Part shown: piece by piece, positions 43,695 through 53,422 of the stretch
Layout: every line of letters starts with the position of its first letter
Position numbering within the stretch: the first letter of the stretch is position 1
Assembly: GCA_902491565.1 (NCBI GenBank)
Contig: CABUIE010000002.1
Span: 1 to 64,000 of the forward strand
DNA: 64,000 nucleotides
From: an uncultured Collinsella sp.
Lineage (GTDB): Bacteria; Actinomycetota; Coriobacteriia; Coriobacteriales; Coriobacteriaceae
Direction: 5' to 3'
Translations under genes and position numbers: made by a program
Notes under the pieces: model-generated
Databases searched by the model: none
What the model was told of the DNA's origin: nothing
What the model saw: only the letters and a program-made list of their open reading frames with translations

Positions 43695-46472
43695 CTACCC
43701 GCGGTGACGAGCGCGGCTGTAGGGCGTATCCACCATGGGCAGATCCGGACGCAGCTTGCCGTCAAATGCGCGATAGGCGTTCTGTACGGCGGGCGCCGTG
43801 GGGATTGTTGCGATCTCGCCGATGCCCTTGCCGCCGTATGCCACGGGCAGCAGCTCGTCCTTCTCCACGTAGATGGCGTGGATATCCGGAATCTCGGGCG
43901 CACGGAACAGCCCGAGCGTACCGTACCTTGCCTGGGGCACGCAGTCCTTGAGCGGCCAGTCCTCGGTAAGCGCATAGCCCATACCCATGAGCACGCCGCC
44001 TTCGATCTGACCCTGGATGGAGATGGGGTTGACCACCTTGCCGGAATCGTGCGCGGCATAGACCTCGCTCACGCGACCGTCATCATCCAAAATGACCACA
44101 TGTGTGGCAAAGCCGTAGCAGATGTGGCTCTTGGGGTTGGGAACATCCGCACCCAGCTTGTCGGTCGGCTCCAGGTACACGTAGCCAAACTCGCATCCCT
44201 CGAGCGCCTTGATGGCGGCCGCGGGATCCTGAGGATGCATACCCTGGCCGGCGACGAGCTCCTGCGTGTGCAGCTGATAGGCACGACCGTCGTCGTACTC
44301 GATCCTCACGCCGTCGCCATGCGCGCTCACGGGAGTATCGGGTGCGGGCTTGCCGGCCTCGATGTCAAGCATGGCATCGCGCAGCAGGAAGGCGGCACCG
44401 CGCACGGCCTCGCCGGTCACGACCGTCTGACGCGAGCCAGACGTGGTGCCGGAGTCGGGAGCGTTCTCGGTAGAGCACTCGCCGTTGGCGATGCAGCGAA
44501 GCGGCAGGCCGCATGCCTCGGCAACGTCCTGCAAAAAGACGGTGTTGCAGCCCTGGCCGATGTCGGACGTGGCGGCATAGACCACGGCCACGCCGTTCTC
44601 GACGCGAATCTTGCAGCGGCCGGCATCGGGCAGGCCAACGCCCACGCCAGCGTTCTTCATGGCGCAGGCGATACCGGCGTGTCCGGGATGCGCATAGTAG
44701 GCATCCTTGACCTCGAGCAGTGTCTCCTTAAGCGCCGTGGAGCAGTCGGCAATCTGGCCGTTGGGCAAAACCTCGCCCGGCTCGATGGCGTTTCGGTAAC
44801 GAATCTCCCACGGATCCAGGCCGACCTTCTCTGCCAGCAGGTCGATCAGGCTCTCGAGCGCAAACTCGGACTGGCAAACGCCAAAGCCTCGGTACGCGCC
44901 GGCGGGCGGGTTGTTGGTGTAGTAGCCAAAACCGCGAATGTCGGTGTTCTGGTACTTGTAGGGGCCGACGGCATGCGTGCAGGCGCGCTCGAGCACCGGG
45001 CCGCACAGCGACGCGTAGGCGCCGGTATCAAAGTTGATCTCGCAATCCAAGCCGGTAAAGTTGCCCTCGGCGTCGCAGCCCAGTGTAAAGGTGCCGTCCA
45101 TGGCATGACGCTTGGGATGAAAAGCAAGCGACTCGGCACGCGTGAGCTTGCACTTCACAGGACGCTGGAACTTATAGGCAGCGAGCGCGGCCAGGTGCTG
45201 GATCGAAACGTCCTCCTTACCGCCAAAGCCGCCACCCACGAGCATGGTCTCGACGACCACGCGCTCGGGCTCGTTGTCCCAGCCAAACATGTGGGCACAC
45301 TCTTTGCGTGTGTCGTAGGCACCCTGGTCGGTCGACTGCACCTTGACGCCGTTCTTGTACGGGAAGGCAACGGCACACTCGGGCTCCAAGAAGGCATGCT
45401 CGGTAAAGGGCGTGGTAAAGCGCTGCGTCACGGTGAACGCGCTTTCGGCCAGCGCCTTGGCGGCGTCGCCGCGCGTCACATGACGGCTCTGGCACACGTT
45501 GTCCTTGAGCTCCACCGTGTTGCCAAAGGCAAAGAAGCTGTCATGCAGGCGCGGGGCGTCGGCGGCCCTGGCCTCGACAATGTTGCGCACGGGCTCCAGC
45601 GGCTCGTAGTCAATCTTTACGAGCTTCTTGGCCTTCTCGAGCGTCGCCTCGTCCTCGGCGACCACCAGCACGATGGCATCGCCCACGCAGCGGGTGATAT
45701 CGCCCTGAGCGATCATGACGTCCCAGTCCTGGATAAGGTGGCCGACCTGGTTGACCGGCACGTCCTCGGCGCGCAGGATGCCCACCACACCGGGCAGGGC
45801 CTCGGCCTTGGAGGTGTCGATGGAGAGCACGCGGGCGCGCGGATACTTGGAGCGCACGGCGCTGGCATAGGTCAGGCCCGGCTGATCGAGCTCGTCGATG
45901 TCGTCGGGATACTTGCCCTCGCCGAGCACCTTCTTGCGCACGTCGATGCGGAAGGCGCGCTTGCCCACGCCGTAGTCGTCGCCGCGCTCCAGGTCCTCGT
46001 CGATCTGCTTTTCGCCGCGGAGCACCGCAGCTGCCAGCGAAATGCCCTCGATGATCTTCTTGTAGCCGGTGCAGCGGCAGACGTTACCGCGAATGGCGTA
46101 CTTAATCTGCTCCTCGGTGGGCTCGGGGTCCTCGGCAATGAGCGCTGCACCCGCCATGACCATGCCGGGAATGCAAAAACCGCACTGCACGGCGCCCACA
46201 GCGCCAAAGGCGTACACAAAGGCCTCGCGCACGTCCTCGGGCAGGCCCTCGACGGTCACGATGTTGCGACCGGCGGCAAGAGCGGTGGTCAGCACGCACG
46301 CCTTGACGGCCGCACCGTCCACATGGATGGTGCAGGTACCGCAAGCACCTTCGGAGCAGCCGTCCTTGGCGGAATGGATGTGCAGGTCGTCGCGCAGGTA
46401 GCGCAGCAGCGGTTTGTTTTGGGTCGTCGTGCGCTCGACGCCGTTAACGGTAAAAGTGAATTCCTGTGCCAT
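43695..46472 (-). CDS. Selenium-dependent xanthine dehydrogenase, fused FeS and Mo subunits
   Basis: A 925-aa molybdenum hydroxylase. N-terminal [2Fe-2S] domains: Cys39, 44, 47, 59 (CSEGACGTC) and Cys97, 100, 132, 134 (CGFC, CRC). The Mo-cofactor part has GGGFGGKED, PPAGAYRGFGVCQSEFALE and the active-site Glu in GGKGIGE. There is no FAD subunit, so electrons leave via the adjacent polyferredoxin and YgfK. It oxidises xanthine or hypoxanthine, or may run the other way on urate. The labile selenium is not encoded as Sec; it depends on YqeB/YqeC. The ATG at 46472 follows AAGGGA. Confidence 0.93.
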   Translation of the reverse strand: MAQEFTFTVNGVERTTTQNKPLLRYLRDDLHIHSAKDGCSEGACGTCTIHVDGAAVKACVLTTALAAGRNIVTVEGLPEDVREAFVYAFGAVGAVQCGFCIPGMVMAGAALIAEDPEPTEEQIKYAIRGNVCRCTGYKKIIEGISLAAAVLRGEKQIDEDLERGDDYGVGKRAFRIDVRKKVLGEGKYPDDIDELDQPGLTYASAVRSKYPRARVLSIDTSKAEALPGVVGILRAEDVPVNQVGHLIQDWDVMIAQGDITRCVGDAIVLVVAEDEATLEKAKKLVKIDYEPLEPVRNIVEARAADAPRLHDSFFAFGNTVELKDNVCQSRHVTRGDAAKALAESAFTVTQRFTTPFTEHAFLEPECAVAFPYKNGVKVQSTDQGAYDTRKECAHMFGWDNEPERVVVETMLVGGGFGGKEDVSIQHLAALAAYKFQRPVKCKLTRAESLAFHPKRHAMDGTFTLGCDAEGNFTGLDCEINFDTGAYASLCGPVLERACTHAVGPYKYQNTDIRGFGYYTNNPPAGAYRGFGVCQSEFALESLIDLLAEKVGLDPWEIRYRNAIEPGEVLPNGQIADCSTALKETLLEVKDAYYAHPGHAGIACAMKNAGVGVGLPDAGRCKIRVENGVAVVYAATSDIGQGCNTVFLQDVAEACGLPLRCIANGECSTENAPDSGTTSGSRQTVVTGEAVRGAAFLLRDAMLDIEAGKPAPDTPVSAHGDGVRIEYDDGRAYQLHTQELVAGQGMHPQDPAAAIKALEGCEFGYVYLEPTDKLGADVPNPKSHICYGFATHVVILDDDGRVSEVYAAHDSGKVVNPISIQGQIEGGVLMGMGYALTEDWPLKDCVPQARYGTLGLFRAPEIPDIHAIYVEKDELLPVAYGGKGIGEIATIPTAPAVQNAYRAFDGKLRPDLPMVDTPYSRARHRG

Positions 46473-46484
46473 GGTGATTCCCTT

Positions 46485-46964
46485 CTACACGCCGGCGGCG
46501 ATGCCGGTGCGGTCGTGGATGGCGCCATGCGGGCAGACGACGGCGCACATGCCGCACGACAGGCAGTCCACGCCGTCGATATGGGCGCAGTTCTCCTCGA
46601 TGCGGATAGCGCCGGCAGGGCACTTTTTGGCGCACATACCGCAACCGATGCAGCTCGTGTCGCAGATCTTGCGCGCAATGGCGCCCTTATCGGTGTTGTT
46701 GCAGCGCACCAGAATGTTCTGGTAGCCGGGAACGAAGGCAATCACGCGCTGCGGACACGCCATGCCGCACAGGCCACAGCCCGTGCACTTTGAGCGATCC
46801 ACGCGGGCGATTCCATCGACCAGCGCAATGGCACCGTGGGGGCAGGCCGTGACGCAGGCGCCACAGCCAATGCAGCCTTCGCTGCAGCGGGCGTCGCCGC
46901 CTGCGGAGGCACAACCGCTTCCGCAGGCAACGTAGGCCACGTTATGTTGAATGGATTTGGCCAT
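46485..46964 (-). CDS. Polyferredoxin, 4Fe-4S
   Basis: A 159-aa protein with four CxxCxxCxxxC clusters (CIGCGACVTACP, CTGCGLCGMACP, CIGCGMCAKKCP, CLSCGMCAVVCP), thus up to four [4Fe-4S] clusters as in RnfB-type or HycB-like electron carriers. Gaps of 11-12 bp to ygfK and xdh show one operon. It likely shuttles electrons between YgfK and xanthine dehydrogenase. Confidence 0.93.
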   Translation of the reverse strand: MAKSIQHNVAYVACGSGCASAGGDARCSEGCIGCGACVTACPHGAIALVDGIARVDRSKCTGCGLCGMACPQRVIAFVPGYQNILVRCNNTDKGAIARKICDTSCIGCGMCAKKCPAGAIRIEENCAHIDGVDCLSCGMCAVVCPHGAIHDRTGIAAGV

Positions 46965-46975
46965 AAGAGACTCGC

Positions 46976-49975
46976 CTATTTCTTAAGAAGGTACGAATAG
47001 TTGTCGCGCACGGCCCTGATGGTCAGGCGGACGGCCTCGGGAAGACCGGTGTTGACGGCATCGACCGAGACGGTGCGGACCGTGCCGGCGACGCGGACCT
47101 TAAAGTGGTCCTCGTCCACAGCCAGGAAGCCCTCGTTCTCGGAGTTCTCCATGTCCTGCTCGCTCCAGAACAGGGTGAGCTTGTCCTTGTAGGGACGACC
47201 CTCCTGGTAGGGGCAGAACACAGCGCAGTTGCCGCACTCGTTGCACATGCCATCGACGTGGACGACCTGATGCTTGGCCAGGCCCGGCACCTTAATTGCC
47301 ACGTTGGCGCGGTTGGGGCACACGTCGCAGCAGACCTCGCACACCGAGCCGCAGCCCAGGCAACGAGTCTTGGTGCAGTTGCGCTTGTCGCGGCACAGCG
47401 ATCCCTTGCGCTCGTAGCAGGCGTCCTCGCGATCGGCCTGAGCATTCTGGTCGGCGTACTTGTTAAAGTCCACGCCGGCAATGGCACGGGCGACTTCGGC
47501 GGCATCGGCAATAGCCTCGACCACGGTGGCAGGACCGCGGCGGCAGTCGCCCGCAGCCCAGACGCCCTCGACGCCGGTGGAGGTGGCGGCAAGGCGGCCG
47601 CGACGGTCGTGCTCGACGCCCGCGGCATCGTACAGGCTGGCATCGATGCCCTCGCCCACGGCGCAGATCACCGTGGTGGCGGGAAGCTCGACGGTCTCGC
47701 CCGTGGCGACGGGGCTGCGACGGCCGCTTGCATCCGGCTCGCCAAGCTCCATAACGTCGCAGGTCAGCACGGCACCGTTGAACGCCTTGGGCGCCAGCAA
47801 CTCGCAGAACTCAACGCCGTCGGTAAGAGCAAGATCGAGCTCTTCCTCGTCAGCGGGCATCTGCTTCTTGGTGCGGCGATACACCAGGCGCACGTTCTTC
47901 ACGCCAGCCAGACGCTTGGCCACGCGGGCCGCGTCCATGGCGGTGTTACCGGCGCCAATGACCACGACGTCCTCGCCCAGCTCGAGCTTCTCGCCCCTCT
48001 TGGCGGCCTCGAGGAACTCCAGCACGTCGAGCTCGGCATCCTCGCCCAGGCCCGCAGAGCCGGGCATCCAGGCGCCGGTGGCCACGACCACGTCGGTAAA
48101 GCCCTGGGCCTTGAGCTCGTCAATGGACTCCACGCGGACATTGAGCTGCACCTTGGCACCAAAGGCTAGGCAGAGCTCGGCATCGTGGGAGATGTCATCG
48201 CTCGCAATGCGGAACTCGGGGATGACGTGACGGACCACGCCGCCGAGCGAATCGCGGGCCTCGAAGATGGTGACGGGCACGCCAGCGCGCGTCAGGAAGA
48301 ACGCCGTCGCCAGGCCGGCCGGGCCGCCGCCGATAACGGCAACGTTGCGCTCGCCGTCGTTGGCGATGGCCTGGGCGCGCAGCTTGGGCAGCACGGCGGT
48401 CATGGCCTCGCGGGCGGCGTTGAGCTTGCTGGCGCGGATCTGGGCGCCCTCGGGCTCGTAGAACGTACGCTCGCAGGCACGGCCGCAGGGATGCGGGCAG
48501 ATAGTGCCGGTAATGAACGGCAGGGCGTTGCGCTCGATGATGATGTTGAGTGCGTCCTCGTAGCGGCCCTCGTCAACAGCCGCCAAGTAGGCGGGAATAT
48601 CCTGCTGGATGGGGCAGCTCGTGCGGCACGGCGTGGTAAAGCAGTCGGAAAGCGGGCTCTTGCCGGCAACCTTGCGGTCGGGTAGCGGGCGCAGCGGCTT
48701 CTTGTAGAGCGGATTGGTGAGCGAGTCGGTCTGGATCGCGGTCACGGCCTCGAGCGAGACGCCCTCAAACGGCTTGCCGTCCAGATCGGTGAACTCGCCG
48801 GCCATCTGACTAAAGCGCTCGTAGCCACCGGGCTTGAGCACATCGGTCGCCAGGGTGACGGGCCAAATGCCGGCATCGTACAGGGCGCGGATGTTGTAGA
48901 CCGTGGCACCGCCGGAGTAGCTGATGCGCAGTTTGCCATCAAACTGCTCGGTAATGCGGCGGGCAGCCTCGATGGTCAGCGAGAACAGCGAACGGCCGGA
49001 CATGTACATCTCGGTGGAGGGCAGCTCGTCCCTGGTCACGTCGACGGGGAACGTGTTGGTGAGCTTGACGCCAAACTCCAGGCCGTGCTCGGCGCACAGG
49101 GCAATCAGGCGCTCGAACATGGGCACGGCGTCGCCCCACTGCAGGTCCTCGCGGAAGTGCGTGTCATCGAAGACGATGTAGTCAAAGCCCAGCTCGTTCA
49201 GACGCTGGCGGGCAAACTCATAGCCCAGCAGCGTGGGGTTGCACTTGATGTAGGTGTTGAGACCCTTCTCGGTAATCAGATAGGTCGCGATGCGCTCGAT
49301 CTCGGCCGGCGGGCAGCCATGCAGCGTGGACTCGGTAATGGAGTTGGAGACGCGCGCCGGGATGGACTCGACAAACGCGGCATCGACATGCTCAAACTTG
49401 TCCAGGTTAGCGAGCGCCCACGTGCGGCACTCGTTCCAAACCTCGGAGCCGCTGGCGTCCTTCATGCCCTCAATGTACGCATCGACCTTGGGGCTCTTGA
49501 TGCCCTCGAGGTCATAACCCACGGACATGTTGAAGACAAAACCATCCGGGCTGCCCAGGCCGTACTCGCGAGCGATCAGGTGGCAGGCAAACCATGCCTT
49601 CACGTACTCGGCAAAGGCCTGCGGAACCTCGAGCTCGGTCGACCACTCGCAGTTGTAGCACTCGTCCTGCGCCACGATGCAGGGCTTGTTCACACACTTG
49701 GAGAGCTCCTCGCCGTCCATAACCTGAACGGTCTTGAGCTCAAAGAAGCGGGAACCGGCCACGTAGGATGCCACGATGTTCTGGGCCAGCTGCGTGTTGG
49801 GACCGGCGGCCGGGCCAAACGGAGTCTCGATGCGCTCGTCAAAAATGGGAAGCGCGCCCTCCTGGTTGGTCGTGACCATCTTGCGCACGCCAAAGACGGC
49901 GCCCTGAGTCTTGTGCTCCTCGATGATCCAGTTCATCAGCTGCGAAAACGGGATCGGCCTCATGATGTCGCTCAT
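46976..49975 (-). CDS. ygfK: YgfK, putative selenate reductase-type iron-sulfur flavoprotein
   Basis: A 999-aa oxidoreductase: an N-terminal TIM-barrel-like (dihydroorotate dehydrogenase-type) domain (1-430), a Cys cluster (445-454, 493-501) as in GltD-type N-terminal ferredoxin domains, FAD-binding IGGGPAG (548-554), NAD(P)-binding IGAGNTA (673-679) and C-terminal ferredoxin clusters (CLGCGSVCEVCCDVCP, CNECGNCAVFCP). It is encoded with xanthine dehydrogenase and SsnA in purine clusters and likely passes electrons to or from NAD(P)H. Start ATG 49975 follows GAGGAG; an upstream frame to 50098 is not homologous. Confidence 0.92.
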   Translation of the reverse strand: MSDIMRPIPFSQLMNWIIEEHKTQGAVFGVRKMVTTNQEGALPIFDERIETPFGPAAGPNTQLAQNIVASYVAGSRFFELKTVQVMDGEELSKCVNKPCIVAQDECYNCEWSTELEVPQAFAEYVKAWFACHLIAREYGLGSPDGFVFNMSVGYDLEGIKSPKVDAYIEGMKDASGSEVWNECRTWALANLDKFEHVDAAFVESIPARVSNSITESTLHGCPPAEIERIATYLITEKGLNTYIKCNPTLLGYEFARQRLNELGFDYIVFDDTHFREDLQWGDAVPMFERLIALCAEHGLEFGVKLTNTFPVDVTRDELPSTEMYMSGRSLFSLTIEAARRITEQFDGKLRISYSGGATVYNIRALYDAGIWPVTLATDVLKPGGYERFSQMAGEFTDLDGKPFEGVSLEAVTAIQTDSLTNPLYKKPLRPLPDRKVAGKSPLSDCFTTPCRTSCPIQQDIPAYLAAVDEGRYEDALNIIIERNALPFITGTICPHPCGRACERTFYEPEGAQIRASKLNAAREAMTAVLPKLRAQAIANDGERNVAVIGGGPAGLATAFFLTRAGVPVTIFEARDSLGGVVRHVIPEFRIASDDISHDAELCLAFGAKVQLNVRVESIDELKAQGFTDVVVATGAWMPGSAGLGEDAELDVLEFLEAAKRGEKLELGEDVVVIGAGNTAMDAARVAKRLAGVKNVRLVYRRTKKQMPADEEELDLALTDGVEFCELLAPKAFNGAVLTCDVMELGEPDASGRRSPVATGETVELPATTVICAVGEGIDASLYDAAGVEHDRRGRLAATSTGVEGVWAAGDCRRGPATVVEAIADAAEVARAIAGVDFNKYADQNAQADREDACYERKGSLCRDKRNCTKTRCLGCGSVCEVCCDVCPNRANVAIKVPGLAKHQVVHVDGMCNECGNCAVFCPYQEGRPYKDKLTLFWSEQDMENSENEGFLAVDEDHFKVRVAGTVRTVSVDAVNTGLPEAVRLTIRAVRDNYSYLLKK

Positions 49976-50074
49976 AGTGAGCTCCTCTCTGTAACGCCCG
50001 GCGAGACCGCGCGGCGGGCGCAAATACGGTGTAGCGCTAGCACAGCGCCGGCGACCCCGCGGAGGCCGCCTATG

Positions 50075-50109
50075 CGCGCGCCGGATGTGGCGAAACATCC
50101 GACGCGCGC
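50075..50109. other. Intercistronic hairpin ssnA-ygfK
   Basis: GCGCGCCGGATGT pairs with ACATCCGACGCGCGC (one bulge), about 14 bp, in the 149-bp gap. No U-tract follows, so RNA processing or stability is the likely role. Confidence 0.55.
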
Positions 50110-50124
50110 GAATCTACTTGTGAA

Positions 50125-51480
50125 TTAGTAGGTGCGATCGTTGAGCGTGCTCCAGAGCTTCTTGGACTCGGCCATGGTCCACGCGTTGATCTTGTCCTCA
50201 TCAATGCCAACGAACTCGCGATCCTTGTACAGGACGCGGCCGTTGATGATGGTGGTGCGGCAGTTTTTGCCCATCATGCCAAAGAGCATGTGGCCGTCGA
50301 TATTCTCCTCGCTCAGCGGCGTAAAGGGCTTGTAGTCCATAACGATAACGTCGGCGGCAGCGCCGGCCTCGAGCACACCGAGCTTGCGATCGAAGTACTT
50401 GCTCGCCATCTTGGCGTTGTTCTCGAACAGCATCGTCATGGCCTCGCACCAGCCCACGTTGGGCATGGCGGCGTTGTGACGCTGAATGATCAGGAAGACC
50501 TTAAGGCTCTCGAGCATATCGTGGGTGTAGGCGTCGGTGCCCATGCACACGGGGATGCCGCGGCGGAAGAACTCGAGCACGGGGGCGCAGCCCACGGCGT
50601 TGCCCATATTGGATTCGGGGTTGTTGACCAGCCAAGTGCCGGACTCCTTGACGATATCCATCTCGGCAGGCGTCACGTGGATGCAGTGGCCCAGCATGGT
50701 GTCGGGACCCAGCAGGTTGTGCTGCAGCAGGCGCTCGACGGGGCTGATGCCACCGCGGTTGAGGCGGGAGTCCCACACGTCGTTCATGCCCTCGCACACA
50801 TGGATGTGGAAGCCGGTCAGGCCGTTGTTGGCCTCGGCCATCTTATCCATGGTCTCGTCCGAAAGCGTAAAGGTAGCATGTCCGCCAAACATGGCGGCGA
50901 TCATGTGGTTGTCGTTATCGCGACGCTCCTTGGCGGCCCACTGGGCAAATTCGGCGTTCTCGGCAATGGCCTGGTCGCACTTTTCCTGGCCGCGGCGATC
51001 GGAGACCTCGTAGCACAGGCACGAACGCATGCCCAGCTCCTGAGCTGCATCCTTAATGGTAAAGAGGCTTCCCGGAATCTCGCAGAAGCTCGCATGGTGA
51101 TCGAAGATCGTGGTGACGCCATCACGGATGGAGTCCAAAATCGTAGCATAGGCGCTGGCCTTGGTGCCGTCGAGCGTCAGGTTGTCGTCGATCTTCCACC
51201 ACTGCTGCTCGAGATTCTCCAAGAAGTTGGTGGGGTTGCAGCCCTTAATGGCAAGGCCGCGGGCCAGACCCGAATAGATGTGGGTGTGGCAGTTGATGAG
51301 TCCGGGCATGATGAGGTTGCCCTGGGCATCGACGTACTCGGCATCCGGGTACTTGGCCTTGAGCTCGCGCTCGGGGCCCACTTCGACGATCGTATCTCCG
51401 TCAATGGCGACCGCACCGTTTGGAATAAACGGGGTCTGAGCGTTGCGGGTAAAGACGGAACCGTTAGCGACCAGAAGCAT
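50125..51480 (-). CDS. ssnA: Amidohydrolase SsnA
   Basis: A 451-aa amidohydrolase with GLINCHTHIYSGLARGL (metal His pair), GFHIHVCEG, GHCIHVTPAEMD and GTDAYTHDMLES. SsnA acts with YgfK and xanthine dehydrogenase in purine degradation, probably as a deaminase for a purine-like ring (related to guanine deaminase and chlorohydrolases). ATG at 51480 follows AAGGGAG. Between the NCS2 permease and ygfK. Confidence 0.92.
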   Translation of the reverse strand: MLLVANGSVFTRNAQTPFIPNGAVAIDGDTIVEVGPERELKAKYPDAEYVDAQGNLIMPGLINCHTHIYSGLARGLAIKGCNPTNFLENLEQQWWKIDDNLTLDGTKASAYATILDSIRDGVTTIFDHHASFCEIPGSLFTIKDAAQELGMRSCLCYEVSDRRGQEKCDQAIAENAEFAQWAAKERRDNDNHMIAAMFGGHATFTLSDETMDKMAEANNGLTGFHIHVCEGMNDVWDSRLNRGGISPVERLLQHNLLGPDTMLGHCIHVTPAEMDIVKESGTWLVNNPESNMGNAVGCAPVLEFFRRGIPVCMGTDAYTHDMLESLKVFLIIQRHNAAMPNVGWCEAMTMLFENNAKMASKYFDRKLGVLEAGAAADVIVMDYKPFTPLSEENIDGHMLFGMMGKNCRTTIINGRVLYKDREFVGIDEDKINAWTMAESKKLWSTLNDRTY

Positions 51481-51585
51481 GGATGCTCCCTTCAACATCA
51501 GAGGCGGGGTTTGACACCTCTGACATGGCGGAGTGCGAAGCGCCGGCCTACACCGGAAACGGGCCCTCTCCCGTCAACGCTTCAC

Positions 51586-51658
51586 CAAAGGGACAAACCC
51601 TTTGAAGTGCGGCTTGGTGCCGCATGGCGTCGGCGGACGAGGCGATGCGTCCGCCGAC
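51586..51658. other. Two hairpins between the permease and ssnA
   Basis: CAAAGGG-ACAAA-CCCTTTG (51586-51604) and GTCGGCGGACG/CGTCCGCCGAC (51629-51658) are perfect stems without U-tracts in the 195-bp gap. They probably protect or segment the operon mRNA. Confidence 0.55.
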
Positions 51659-51675
51659 GAATAGCACCGAATTGG

Positions 51676-53070
51676 TTACTTCTTGCTCTCGGGCAAGACC
51701 AGATCCACGGCAGCGTCCTTAGCAGCATCGATGTGCTGAGCCACGACCGGCGTCTGCGGAAGGATCAGGTTAAGGACAATGGCCATGATGGCGGTGGGGG
51801 TTACGGCATTGGAGCCGATGACGGTGGACACCCAGGCGGGCATACCCTCGCCGGCAAGGCAACCGCTGGCCATCCAGATACCCAGGCCAAAGACGACGGA
51901 GGTGCCGACGATGGTGGTAGTGCGCTGCGTGAGGCCCTCGCGGGTGAACATGCGCACGCCATTCATGGTGATGGTGCCAAAAACGCCAACGGTCGCGCCG
52001 CCGATGACAGGCTGCGGGATGGCGGAGAGCACGGCAGAGAGCTGCGGGAACAGACCGGCGATGGCAAAGACGGCCGCAATGATCACAAAGACCCACTTGT
52101 TGACGACCTTGTTGGAGCAGATGATGCCCACGTTCTGGCCAAGGGCGCTGGTGGGAAGACCGCCCAGCAGACCGCCGACCATAGAGGTGAGGCCCTGGGA
52201 CACGATAGCGCCGGAGAGCTCGCGCTCGGTGGGCATACGGTCGATGGAGCCCAGGCAGGCGGCGGAGACGTCACCGATAACCTGGATGGCAACCATGGGG
52301 AACACGACGGCGAGGGTAATGCAGACCTCGGGATCAAACTCGAGCGCGTAGGGCATGAGCTTGGGAAGAGCGAAGACCTGAGCGGTGGCGACGCTGGAGA
52401 AGTCGATCATGCCAAAGGGGATGGAGACGATCATGCCAACGATCATGCCAAAGAACACGGATCCCAGCTTGAGCGTGCCCTTGCCAAAGTTGGCGAGCGC
52501 AAAGACCACGGCGAAGGTGATAAGAGCGACGCACCAGGCCTGCGGGGTGCCCCACAGCGGCGTACCCATACCGCCGGCCATATACTTGACGGCCGTGGGA
52601 TAGAGAGAGACGCCAATGGAGAAGATGACCGTACCGGTCACGACAGGCGGGAACAGCCACTTGATCTTGCTGTAGGCCAGACCAAAGAGGACCGCGACGG
52701 CGCCGCCGACGATCTCGCCACCCAGCAGCGCACCAAAGCTAAAGCCCGAGGCACCCATGGCCTGCAGGGCCGGCAGAAACGCGAACGAAACGCCCATGAC
52801 GATGGGCAGGCCGCCGCCGATGCGACGGAAGGGAGCGAAGGCCTGAAGGGCCGTGTCGATCGCCGAAAGAATGAGCGCGACCTGGATGATGTCGGTGCTC
52901 TGCTGGCTATTAAAGCCGTAGACGCCGGCCATGATGACCGCCGGGGTAATGATGCCGGCAAACGATGCCAGTACGTGCTGAAGGGCACACGGGATCATTT
53001 CCTTAACGGGAGGCATGCCTTCGCGAGTGAACAGGGCTTCAGTGCCGTTCGTAACCGTCTCCTGGGTCAT
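51676..53070 (-). CDS. NCS2 xanthine/uracil permease
   Basis: A 464-aa nucleobase:cation symporter-2 protein with about 14 membrane segments; VMGVSFAFLPALQAMG, an NCS2-like ALGQNVGIICSNKV segment and VFPMVAIQVIGDVSA are visible. Closest in character to XanQ/PbuX, so purine (xanthine or urate) uptake is the likely job. It heads the second catabolic operon and is divergent from a YheO-like regulator. Confidence 0.92.
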   Translation of the reverse strand: MTQETVTNGTEALFTREGMPPVKEMIPCALQHVLASFAGIITPAVIMAGVYGFNSQQSTDIIQVALILSAIDTALQAFAPFRRIGGGLPIVMGVSFAFLPALQAMGASGFSFGALLGGEIVGGAVAVLFGLAYSKIKWLFPPVVTGTVIFSIGVSLYPTAVKYMAGGMGTPLWGTPQAWCVALITFAVVFALANFGKGTLKLGSVFFGMIVGMIVSIPFGMIDFSSVATAQVFALPKLMPYALEFDPEVCITLAVVFPMVAIQVIGDVSAACLGSIDRMPTERELSGAIVSQGLTSMVGGLLGGLPTSALGQNVGIICSNKVVNKWVFVIIAAVFAIAGLFPQLSAVLSAIPQPVIGGATVGVFGTITMNGVRMFTREGLTQRTTTIVGTSVVFGLGIWMASGCLAGEGMPAWVSTVIGSNAVTPTAIMAIVLNLILPQTPVVAQHIDAAKDAAVDLVLPESKK

Positions 53071-53170
53071 TTGACCACCAATCCTCGAAGTAGTTGTTTT
53101 CGCATCTAACGCTCTATTGTGACGCAGTGCGGGGTTGAGGTTGTGCCTTCATTGCATATCGTATTAAAGA

Positions 53171-53185
53171 TGATTCTCATTCTCA
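53171..53185. promoter_or_regulatory. Fur-like box upstream of the permease operon
   Basis: TGATTCTCATTCTCA read on the minus strand is TGAGAATGAGAATCA; it matches 11 of 14 fixed positions of the 7-1-7 Fur box TGATAATNATTATCA. The operon encodes many iron-sulfur proteins, so iron control is plausible but untested. Confidence 0.4.
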
Positions 53186-53197
53186 ATAATAATTTTT

Positions 53198-53268
53198 TGT
53201 TATCAGACCATTCTTCAGCTGAAATAACGCATTTCCGCAGGTCAGGAAAGTGTCTGGTCAAAATAACA
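53198..53268. promoter_or_regulatory. Inverted repeat between permease and regulator
   Basis: TGTTATCAGACCA (53198-53210) and TGGTCAAAATAACA (53255-53268) are complementary apart from the middle 2-3 bases. In the 352-bp divergent region (53071-53422), together with the Fur-like box and TTCAGCTGAA (53214-53223). Operator candidate for the YheO-like regulator. Confidence 0.45.
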
Positions 53269-53422
53269 TCTAACTTTTCTTTTGGTCAACCGTTTACCGC
53301 TAAATTCCTACCGTTCGTCTGCATTACGCAATGTACCTGCGGATATACGAGATGGTGGGCAGCGTGTTACCATGAGAAAAAATTGTTATGAACATTTCCG
53401 TTTTCACCCAAAGGAGTTGCCC

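Noticed and set aside
43695..46472. Selenocysteine (in-frame UGA) in the xanthine dehydrogenase
   Set aside because: The frame is open without internal UGA; selenium in this family is a labile cofactor, not Sec.
43704..46793. A 1029-codon open frame on the plus strand opposite the xanthine dehydrogenase gene
   Set aside because: It is antisense to a clearly conserved gene, has no recognisable domain, and arises from GC-rich third positions.
50290..53109. A 939-codon plus-strand frame opposite ssnA and the permease
   Set aside because: Antisense shadow of two conserved genes; low-complexity Gly/Asp/His-rich translation.
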